Shown here one piece after another: positions 1 through 4,897 of a stretch of 5,394 nucleotides of DNA. The notes below the pieces were generated by a model. It did no database searches. It saw only the letters and a list, made by a program, of their open reading frames with translations, and had not been told where the DNA came from. The position numbers and the translations under genes are program-made. The DNA lies in assembly GCA_023420715.1 (NCBI GenBank), contig JAEZVR010000005.1, positions 1 through 5,394 of the forward strand, given 5' to 3'. Positions within the stretch are counted from its first letter, which is position 1, and every line of letters begins with the position of its first letter. This DNA comes from Bacillota bacterium (lineage in GTDB: Bacteria; Bacillota; Clostridia; Saccharofermentanales; Fastidiosipilaceae).

Positions 1-1374
1 CGGTTGACCTTAACGGTGGCTTTGCGTTATGCACCAGATGGGCGGTTTATTTCAGGAGATATATACGAAAGCATCATTCATTCCGATGTGCGCGGGAACT
101 ATACAGATGTTTGGGCATATATTCAAACGGGTCAATTGCCCGAGGGTTATGCACGGGTCAAAGCAGCCCTAGATGGATTATATGCGCTATCTGTGAAAAT
201 TCGCCAAAGACGGCTGGATCATGGGGCATTAACATTTGACTTGCCAGAAAGCGTGATCGACTTAGATGCGTCTGGTCAAGTGATTGAGATTAAGCCACGC
301 AAGAGCAATGGTGCTCATGAATTGATCGAAACCTTTATGATCGAAGCGAATATCTATGTCGCCCACCGTTTTAATTTGATGGAAGCGCCTTTTATGTATC
401 GGGTTCATGAACAGCCGGATACTGAAAAACTACAACGTGTGATTCAATTGATGCGCCGTTTGGGTCTTGCGGCATCCATTGGGTCGACCCCGACACCGAA
501 GGCAGTTGCTAGACTTTTAGATGATTTATCCACTCACCCATATTATCCCGCTTTGTCAAAGTTAATTTTGGAGGCCCAGGCAAAAGCGCGGTACGATGCG
601 GAATGTCTTGGCCATTTTGGACTCGCATTAAGTGAATATTGCCATTTTACGTCTCCGATTCGGCGTTATCCAGATGCCTTTATTCATCGGGTCATCAAAG
701 GTTATCTGCATGGGCAGGTTCATCTAAAACGCTGGCAATCTGTCGCTCAAGAAAGGGCGGATCATGCTTCCGATATGGAACGCAATGCGATGGCTGCCGA
801 GCGTGAAACACAACTGCTTAAGATGGCTGAATATATGAATCAGCATTTAGGCGAGGTGTTTTTAGGTCAGATTAGCGGATTTGCCCATGGCGGCTTATTT
901 GTGCGTTTGGATAATACGGTGGAAGGTATGGTGCCTTTCCAAACAATGGATGATTATTATCTGTATAGCGAAGAACAAATGCTTGTTCAAGGCAACCGCC
1001 ATGGTCGGATTTTTCGCATTGGGGATCAGGTTCGTGTTCGTGTGGCTCGCGCTTCTATTTCGGAACGACGTATTGATTTTCAGTTGCTGGATGAAGCATC
1101 TGTTGCGGCAGAACCAATGCATATCGATGAAGCAGAATTGCATCGCATGGCTGAACAAAAGGCTAGGCGGCAACAAGAAAAGCGGCAAGCGGCGCAACAG
1201 ATGCCGGCCCTTGTTCGTCAAGATGGGATGAGCTTGATGGCGAGGCCGTCAAAACGGACGCGCCGCGATCAAAAGGGGGATCAATCCAGAGGCCGCAGGC
1301 GCACAAAGACGCTGCGTAAAAAGCGCAGGCGATTGAGTTTGGCAGCACGACAAAAAAGAGCCCGTCGGCGCTAA
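1..1374 (+). CDS. rnr: Ribonuclease R, C-terminal part (5' end outside window)
   Basis: This is a 3'-to-5' processive exoribonuclease of the RNB (RNase II) family, which degrades structured RNA and takes part in rRNA and mRNA quality control. The reading frame is open from base 1, so the true start lies upstream; the TTG at position 4 is internal, since RLTLTVAL matches the middle of the RNB domain. Numbering from base 1, the rest of RNB runs to about residue 240, with YRVHEQP near 133-139 and the family signature HFTSPIRRYPD at 215-225. An S1 RNA-binding domain spans about 284-365 (GEVFLGQISGF to DFQLLDE). A basic tail of about 90 residues follows; its last 75 hold 21 Arg and 8 Lys. The cold-shock domains and the catalytic aspartate cluster are missing because they lie upstream. 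The stop is TAA at 1372-1374. No smpB gene follows, although smpB often neighbours rnr in Bacillota. The family call is very secure. Confidence 0.96.
   Translation, partial: RLTLTVALRYAPDGRFISGDIYESIIHSDVRGNYTDVWAYIQTGQLPEGYARVKAALDGLYALSVKIRQRRLDHGALTFDLPESVIDLDASGQVIEIKPRKSNGAHELIETFMIEANIYVAHRFNLMEAPFMYRVHEQPDTEKLQRVIQLMRRLGLAASIGSTPTPKAVARLLDDLSTHPYYPALSKLILEAQAKARYDAECLGHFGLALSEYCHFTSPIRRYPDAFIHRVIKGYLHGQVHLKRWQSVAQERADHASDMERNAMAAERETQLLKMAEYMNQHLGEVFLGQISGFAHGGLFVRLDNTVEGMVPFQTMDDYYLYSEEQMLVQGNRHGRIFRIGDQVRVRVARASISERRIDFQLLDEASVAAEPMHIDEAELHRMAEQKARRQQEKRQAAQQMPALVRQDGMSLMARPSKRTRRDQKGDQSRGRRRTKTLRKKRRRLSLAARQKRARRR
1352..1372 (-). terminator. Possible intrinsic terminator of the minus-strand HPr-like gene
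   Basis: Read on the minus strand, 1372-1359 can fold as AGC-CC/GG-GCT with one bulged G and a three-base loop. One C follows, then six T (plus-strand AAAAAA at 1352-1357). It starts about 20 bases past the stop of the minus-strand gene, the expected place. The stem has only five pairs and the site lies inside the last codons of rnr, so the A run may simply be coding (Gln-Lys-Arg). Moderate to weak support. Confidence 0.38.
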
Positions 1375-1392
1375 TGTCAGAAAATCGTATGG

Positions 1393-1635
1393 TTAGGATT
1401 GATCGATAAAGGGTTCTAATGCAGCTCGTAATGCGTCCGCTTCTGGGCTTGGTTCGGTTCTGATTTTGAGGGTGATTGGGTCTTTAAGGTTTAGGCTAAA
1501 GATACCCATAATGGATTTGCCATCTACAATATAGTGATCTTTGACCAAATCGACATTAAAGGGGTATTCATTGACGATTTGAACAAACTGTTTGACACGA
1601 TTTACGCTATTTAAAAGAATCGTCAATTCAATCAT
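1393..1635 (-). CDS. HPr-like (Crh-like) protein lacking the active-site histidine
   Basis: An 80-residue protein with the HPr fold length (family about 80-90). The second half has the regulatory-serine segment GKSIMGIFSL at 39-48, where Ser41 aligns with HPr Ser46, the site used by HPr kinase. Aligning without gaps to Bacillus subtilis HPr puts Ser10 where His15 should be and Asn12 where Arg17 should be, so the phosphotransfer motif (HARPA) is absent. It therefore should not carry phosphate from Enzyme I to sugar permeases. The pattern of lost histidine and kept serine resembles Crh, the catabolite-repression HPr of Bacillus, which acts with CcpA; that role here is inference. Similar histidine-less HPr-family proteins are common in Clostridia. 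The ATG (1635-1633) has an AAAGGG Shine-Dalgarno sequence seven bases upstream. The gene is convergent with rnr (18-base gap) and divergent from mtaB. Confidence 0.85.
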   Translation of the reverse strand: MIELTILLNSVNRVKQFVQIVNEYPFNVDLVKDHYIVDGKSIMGIFSLNLKDPITLKIRTEPSPEADALRAALEPFIDQS

Positions 1636-1662
1636 ATTTAAACCCTTTCTCGATTTTGTTTC

Positions 1663-1688
1663 AGTATATCATCTTTAATTCTTGTCAA
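1663..1688 (-). promoter_or_regulatory. Putative promoter of the HPr-like gene
   Basis: On the minus strand an extended -10 element TGATATACT (1671-1663) lies 27 bases before the ATG. A perfect TTGACA (1688-1683) lies upstream, but the spacer is only 14 bases rather than about 17. The TGn extension may carry recognition, with TTGACA contributing little. Predicted transcription start is near 1656. Sequence-only prediction. Confidence 0.5.
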
Positions 1689-1690
1689 CA

Positions 1691-1699
1691 TGATAAAAT
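1691..1699 (+). promoter_or_regulatory. Putative extended -10 promoter of mtaB
   Basis: TGATAAAAT is a TGn-extended -10 (TAAAAT, five of six to consensus), 27 bases before the mtaB ATG. This would give a short leader starting near 1706. No convincing -35 is present at the usual distance (1671-1676 is ATCTTT). It directly abuts the TTGACA of the divergent minus-strand promoter. Confidence 0.45.
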
Positions 1700-1726
1700 A
1701 AGCCGCTCAGGTGAGAGGAGAATACC

Positions 1727-3034
1727 ATGAAGGCAGCGGTCTTAAATTTAGGTTGTAAAGTCAATCATTATGAGACAGAGGGCGTTCGTCAACAATTGCA
1801 GCAGGCGGGGTTTGCCATTGTACCTTTTAAAGAACAGGCGGACGTCTATGTGATCAATACCTGCACCGTTACGGGAGAAGCTGCGCGTAAATCCCGGCAA
1901 ATGGTGCGCCGTGCCAAACAAACCAATGCAGATGCGTTGGTGGTGGCCGTAGGCTGTGATGTGGAGTTTGAGGGAAATCGTGTGGGGGCGGACTTGGCCA
2001 TCGGCAATGTGGGTAAAGCCACCTTGGTTCAGCAAATTCAGCAGGCTTTGACGGAAAAGTCGCCGGAAACGCGAGGGTTGATCGAAGCACTTTCGGTGGA
2101 TCAACAAACTCAGTTTGAGGATTTTGGCGCTGTGGTTGATCAGGCGGATACCAGAGCCATTGTGAAGGTGCAAGATGGCTGCAATCAATTTTGTTCCTAT
2201 TGTGCGATTCCTTATGCGCGAGGACGTGTTCGCAGTCGTTCCATCGAATCGGTAATCGCAGAAGTTAAGGGTTTGGTAGCCAATGGATTTAAAGAGATTG
2301 TGGTGACGGGCATTCATGTTTGTTCTTATGGTCAAGAGTGGCAGTCTGGAGACTTGCCATTGATGGATTTGTGCGATGCATTGAGTGCCATCGAAGGATT
2401 GGTGCGCATTCGTTTGGGCTCCATTGAGCCGAAGTCAGTTACACCGATGTTTGCCCAGCGCATGTCACAAAATACCAAACTTTGCCATCATGTCCATTTG
2501 TCGTTGCAAAGTGGTTCCGATGCGGTACTCAAAATGATGCGACGACGGTATACGGCAGCTGAATATGAAGCCGCGGTTTGCGCATTGCGAGAAGCTATGC
2601 CAGACCTTACCTTGACGACAGATGTTATTGTTGGGTTTCCGACAGAAACAGCGGAGCAACATGCAGAGAGTTTGGCTTTTTGTGAGCGAATTGGATTTCA
2701 TAAGATTCATGTGTTTAAATTCTCTCCCCGCGAAGGGACGGTTGCTGCGAAATTACCACAGCGGATACCGTCGATGGAAATGGATCGGCGCAGTAAGGAT
2801 TTTATACAGCTGGCAGAAAAATCTGCCGATCAACTCGCTAGCCGCCTGATTGGCAGTCAACAGACAGTCATACTTGAGCAAGAAAAAATGGAGGGAGACG
2901 GGCAGTGGTTCTGGCGTGGTTATACGGCAGGCTATTTACCCGTTGCTGTATTCGATCAACCGCATTTTTGTACGGGAATGGTTGTGCAGGTCCAGGTCAA
3001 TGCATACAGAGATGGCCTTTTGTGGTGTGTGTAA
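1727..3034 (+). CDS. mtaB: tRNA (N6-threonylcarbamoyladenosine(37)-C2)-methylthiotransferase MtaB
   Basis: A cytoplasmic radical-SAM enzyme that converts t6A37 to ms2t6A37 in ANN-decoding tRNAs, using two [4Fe-4S] clusters. The 435-residue length is normal. The N-terminal MTTase domain carries Cys10 in LGCKVN (the MtaB-type signature; MiaB has GCQMN), Cys46 in NTCTVT and Cys77. The radical-SAM motif is Cys152-x3-Cys156-x2-Cys159. Further family motifs are GIH (196-198), GSIEP (231-235), HLSLQSGS (257-264) and TTDVIVGFPTE (297-307). A TRAM RNA-binding domain fills about 374-435. The segment after Cys77 reads DVEFEG instead of the usual YxQ-like start and appears a few residues short. The ATG has a strong GAGAGGAG ribosome-binding site six bases upstream. 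The gene has its own promoter candidate, and no terminator is visible before ireB, 76 bases downstream. Confidence 0.95.
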   Translation: MKAAVLNLGCKVNHYETEGVRQQLQQAGFAIVPFKEQADVYVINTCTVTGEAARKSRQMVRRAKQTNADALVVAVGCDVEFEGNRVGADLAIGNVGKATLVQQIQQALTEKSPETRGLIEALSVDQQTQFEDFGAVVDQADTRAIVKVQDGCNQFCSYCAIPYARGRVRSRSIESVIAEVKGLVANGFKEIVVTGIHVCSYGQEWQSGDLPLMDLCDALSAIEGLVRIRLGSIEPKSVTPMFAQRMSQNTKLCHHVHLSLQSGSDAVLKMMRRRYTAAEYEAAVCALREAMPDLTLTTDVIVGFPTETAEQHAESLAFCERIGFHKIHVFKFSPREGTVAAKLPQRIPSMEMDRRSKDFIQLAEKSADQLASRLIGSQQTVILEQEKMEGDGQWFWRGYTAGYLPVAVFDQPHFCTGMVVQVQVNAYRDGLLWCV

Positions 3035-3069
3035 TCTTGGGATTTGTCAACAAAAAAACGGATTAAATC

Positions 3070-3078
3070 TGTTATAAT
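3070..3078 (+). promoter_or_regulatory. Extended -10 promoter of ireB-ruvX
   Basis: TGTTATAAT is a perfect extended -10 (TGn plus consensus TATAAT), 32 bases before the ireB ATG. There is no good -35 at 17 bases. A seven-A tract (3052-3058) lies upstream and could act as an UP-like element or bend. Predicted transcription start is near 3085. Confidence 0.68.
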
Positions 3079-3110
3079 GGCGTCGAATAGACAGGTGGAG
3101 GAGGCGTATC

Positions 3111-3365
3111 ATGACATCTTACGAAACCACGCGCTTTGAGATGAATTTAAATAAAGACGCAGAGGCCGAAGCCATTCTCCGAGAAGTCGTTGAGGCGCTT
3201 CGCCAAAAAGGCTACGAACCAGTTGGACAGCTGGTTGGCTATTTAATGTCTGGCGATCCAACTTATATTACGAATCACTTGGGTGCACGCGGCAAAATTC
3301 GTCGTATGGAAAGAGATGAACTCATCGAAGTTATTCTGAAGCGCTATTTATCCCATTTGGATTAA
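3111..3365 (+). CDS. ireB: IreB family regulatory phosphoprotein (UPF0297/DUF965)
   Basis: An 84-residue protein that matches the UPF0297 family over its full length. Key features are an ETTRF N-terminus (5-9), KGYEPVGQLVGYLMSGDPTY around 33-52, and RRMERDELIEVI near 64-75. In Enterococcus faecalis, IreB is phosphorylated near its N-terminus (Thr4 and Thr7) by the PASTA kinase IreK and lowers cephalosporin resistance. By alignment, Thr6 here matches Thr7 and Ser3 takes the place of Thr4, so phosphorylation is plausible but inferred. The ATG has an AGGAGG site six bases upstream. The gene is followed by ruvX after 23 bases, the usual pairing in Bacillota. In many relatives alaS sits upstream; here it is mtaB. 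Confidence 0.94.
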   Translation: MTSYETTRFEMNLNKDAEAEAILREVVEALRQKGYEPVGQLVGYLMSGDPTYITNHLGARGKIRRMERDELIEVILKRYLSHLD

Positions 3366-3388
3366 TAGAAAGATTGGATTCAATTTCC

Positions 3389-3817
3389 ATGAGATATATG
3401 GGTATTGATTATGGTACGGTACGGATTGGTGTCGCCGTCAGTGATCCTTTGGGCGTTGTTGCACAGGGGATCGAAAGTATTCGCGTCAAAAAACACGAGC
3501 CAGAGGCACATTTGATGCGGCTGCTTGAATTGGTCAAAGCCTATGAGATCGGCACGATTGTGCTCGGTCTGCCCCGCCGAACAGACGGAAAAGTGGGTTC
3601 GTCCGAACTGGGGGCCAGAGCGCTTGGAGATTGGCTTAAAGAACAGGTCGATATTCCGGTGGTCTTATGGGACGAACGGTTTACCTCTACGATTGCCAAT
3701 CGAATTTTGCAGAACAGTACGGTTAAAAAGCAAGCACGCCGAGATGTGGTGGATCAAGTTGCAGCAGAAGTACTGTTGACAGATTATTTAAATCAATGTC
3801 GGAAATCTGCCTTTTAG
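3389..3817 (+). CDS. ruvX: Putative Holliday junction resolvase / pre-16S rRNA nuclease RuvX (YqgF)
   Basis: An RNase H-fold protein of the YqgF family, linked in Escherichia coli to 5'-end maturation of 16S rRNA and annotated elsewhere as a Holliday junction resolvase. From ATG 3389 it has 142 residues, the usual length. GIDYGTVRIGVAVSDP (5-20) holds the first catalytic Asp7. IVLGLPRRTDG (about 56-66), DERFTS (about 94-99) and the C-terminal DQVAAEVLL with a metal-binding Asp follow. I chose ATG 3389 because MRYMGIDYG is the family's normal N-terminus; an in-frame TTG at 3374 would add five atypical residues. Neither start has a good Shine-Dalgarno sequence at normal spacing, so translation may depend on ireB upstream (23-base gap). 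No terminator is visible after the TAG stop. Confidence 0.93.
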   Translation: MRYMGIDYGTVRIGVAVSDPLGVVAQGIESIRVKKHEPEAHLMRLLELVKAYEIGTIVLGLPRRTDGKVGSSELGARALGDWLKEQVDIPVVLWDERFTSTIANRILQNSTVKKQARRDVVDQVAAEVLLTDYLNQCRKSAF

Positions 3818-3826
3818 AGGCTATTG

Positions 3827-3835
3827 TGATATAAT
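3827..3835 (+). promoter_or_regulatory. Extended -10 promoter of the first DUF1292 gene
   Basis: TGATATAAT combines a consensus TATAAT with the TGn extension; a second TG lies two bases further upstream. It begins 10 bases after the ruvX stop, and the -35 region (CTGCCT) is poor. Predicted transcription start is near 3842, giving a leader of about 42 bases that contains an imperfect palindrome. Confidence 0.62.
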
Positions 3836-3850
3836 ACACCCAAATTATAT

Positions 3851-3868
3851 GGCCGATGATCATTGGCT
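3851..3868. promoter_or_regulatory. Imperfect palindrome in the DUF1292 leader
   Basis: The perfect eight-base palindrome ATGATCAT (3856-3863) is flanked by near-symmetric arms, GGCCG on the left and TGGCT on the right. It lies between the predicted transcription start and the Shine-Dalgarno sequence. It could be an operator or a small RNA fold; no known regulator is recognised, and chance is possible. Confidence 0.28.
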
Positions 3869-3883
3869 GATGGAGGAAAGATC

Positions 3884-4252
3884 ATGTCTCAGTTTATGGC
3901 AAATTCAGAACACGAACATGAACATCCAGCTGATTGCAGTTGTGGTTGTGGTGGTCACCAGTTTCATGAAGCTTTTGAAGATTTAGATCTCGAAGAAGCG
4001 ATGGTAACCATGGTCGATCAAGATACCGGAGAAGAATTCACCTTCATCTTAGCAGATGAGTTCGAATTCGACGGCCATGTCTACTGCCTCTTACTGACCA
4101 TGGACGAAGAGCCGAGCGCTGTATATGTGCGTGTGGAGGAAATGGAAGACGGTACAGAAGGGTTTGTCAGCTTGGAAGACGACGAATATGATCGTGTTGA
4201 CGAAGAATATAGTCGTTTATGCGAAGAAGAAGCAAATCAAGAAGATGCATAA
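3884..4252 (+). CDS. DUF1292 protein, acidic, with His/Cys-rich N-terminus
   Basis: A 122-residue protein of unknown function belonging to the DUF1292 family, which usually sits next to ruvX and ireB in Bacillota, as here. The DUF1292 core is about 38-110, with the typical opening of a short strand, DQDTGEEFTF, then a hydrophobic strand (HVYCLLLT). The N-terminus has His10, 12, 14, 25 and 28 with Cys18, 20 and 22 (CSCGCGGHQFH), suggesting metal binding; related family members carry similar stretches. The protein is extremely acidic: 39 Asp/Glu, three Arg and no Lys. I chose ATG 3884, which has GGAGG seven bases upstream; the longer frame from TTG 3863 would swallow the ribosome-binding site. 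It is cytoplasmic, with no signal or membrane segment. The family call is good; the function is unknown. Confidence 0.85.
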   Translation: MSQFMANSEHEHEHPADCSCGCGGHQFHEAFEDLDLEEAMVTMVDQDTGEEFTFILADEFEFDGHVYCLLLTMDEEPSAVYVRVEEMEDGTEGFVSLEDDEYDRVDEEYSRLCEEEANQEDA

Positions 4253-4275
4253 TCATTTTAAATGGTTTGGTGATG

Positions 4276-4305
4276 AGAGGTGGGGCAAGGTTTGCTCCGC
4301 CTTTT
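4276..4305 (+). terminator. Hairpin between the two DUF1292 genes (weak terminator or attenuator)
   Basis: GGTGGGGC (4279-4286) pairs with GCTCCGCC (4294-4301) over eight pairs, two of them G-U, around a seven-base loop, and TTTT follows (4302-4305). A few outer A-T and G-U pairs can extend the stem but would consume the T run. With only four T it may be leaky, lowering rather than stopping transcription into the second DUF1292 gene. Confidence 0.5.
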
Positions 4306-4332
4306 GACATCTTATAAAGGCAAAGCAACAGT

Positions 4333-4785
4333 ATGAAAAAAAGTGCTCAATCAGCTTCGCAAAATCAACAGATCTTATCCGCTCGATCAGCGCCACGTTC
4401 GGACAAGCCAATTCAAGCTAAGCAAGAACAGCGGTATCGACAACCCAGAGCTGCGCAAAATGGGGGCAATGTCAAAAAGTCAGCTGTTCAAGATTTGGTC
4501 AAAGCCCGTAAAAATGAGACCCTGGCTATTATCGAAGATGTGGATAATGGGCATGAGTTTTATGTCAGCATGGTGGATAAATTTGTTTTTGCCAACCGGC
4601 AATATGTCGCCATGAGCGTATTTGATCCTGAAGCAAGTTTAAGAGATGAGCCCGAATTTGTGCTTATGCGATTTGATATCAGTGACACAGGGGAGCATTA
4701 TTATCAATCTATTCGAAATAAAAAAGAATTAGATGCAGTCTTTGATTGTTTCTTCGATCGGTATGTTAAATTATTGAGCCGCTAA
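4333..4785 (+). CDS. DUF1292-like protein with basic, Gln-rich N-terminal tail
   Basis: A 150-residue protein of unknown function. Residues 62-145 look like a divergent DUF1292 domain: ETLAIIEDVDNGHEFYV, a second strand QYVAMSVFDPE, then an MRFDISDTGEHYY block and a C-terminal helix ending near FFDRYVKLL. This follows the same order as the gene just upstream, so I infer a tandem paralogue. Residues 1-60 are low-complexity and basic, with 14 Lys/Arg against 3 Asp/Glu and 10 Gln, probably disordered and possibly able to touch RNA or an acidic partner. The His/Cys cluster of its neighbour is absent. ATG 4333 is the only sensible start, since an in-frame stop lies just upstream at 4315. Its best ribosome-binding site, AAAGG, is 12 bases away, so initiation looks weak. 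The assignment to DUF1292 rests on pattern only and needs a profile search. Confidence 0.68.
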   Translation: MKKSAQSASQNQQILSARSAPRSDKPIQAKQEQRYRQPRAAQNGGNVKKSAVQDLVKARKNETLAIIEDVDNGHEFYVSMVDKFVFANRQYVAMSVFDPEASLRDEPEFVLMRFDISDTGEHYYQSIRNKKELDAVFDCFFDRYVKLLSR

Positions 4786-4801
4786 CCCCTTCGCGCATAT
4801 C

Positions 4802-4843
4802 CAGGCGATCACCGACAGATAACGGTGATTTTTGCCTGTTTTT
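4802..4843 (+). terminator. Rho-independent terminator after the second DUF1292 gene
   Basis: ATCACCG (4808-4814) pairs perfectly with CGGTGAT (4823-4829) around an eight-base loop, followed by a T run through 4833. An outer stem, CAGGC (4802-4806) with GCCTG (4834-4838), encloses it and is followed by TTTTT (4839-4843). This is a strong two-tier terminator starting 17 bases after the stop codon, and it marks the end of the ireB/DUF1292 transcription block. Confidence 0.85.
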
Positions 4844-4897
4844 AATCACGGCTTTATGTTGTGCCGTAGATGACAGTTTGGAAACAGGAGTTTTATT

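Noticed and set aside
895..1221. Minus-strand 108-residue frame inside rnr, and the plus-strand frame at 881-1231
   Set aside because: Both overlap the clearly coding S1 and tail region of RNase R, have no ribosome-binding site or recognisable domain, and look like shadow frames.
2077..2105. Perfect seven-base inverted repeat GTTGATC/GATCAAC within mtaB
   Set aside because: It lies in the variable linker between the MTTase and radical-SAM domains, with a 15-base loop and no T run; a stem this short is expected by chance in coding DNA.
1748..2335. Minus-strand 195-residue frame inside mtaB
   Set aside because: It lies opposite conserved MTTase and radical-SAM motifs, has no recognisable family, and its composition fits an antisense shadow of mtaB.
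3374..3388. TTG at 3374 as the ruvX start
   Set aside because: It adds five residues not seen in the family and has no properly spaced Shine-Dalgarno sequence; MRYMGIDYG from ATG 3389 matches the normal N-terminus.
4304..4318. TTGACA (4304-4309) and TATAAA (4313-4318) as one promoter
   Set aside because: They are three bases apart, so they cannot serve as -35 and -10 of the same promoter.
4832..4860. TTGCCT with 17-base spacer and TATGTT as a promoter for the DUF2156 gene
   Set aside because: Both hexamers are poor and the -35 overlaps the terminator stem; not strong enough to annotate.
4848..4867. ACGGC/GCCGT hairpin after the terminator
   Set aside because: Only five pairs around a ten-base loop and no T run; no riboswitch or RNA family recognised.
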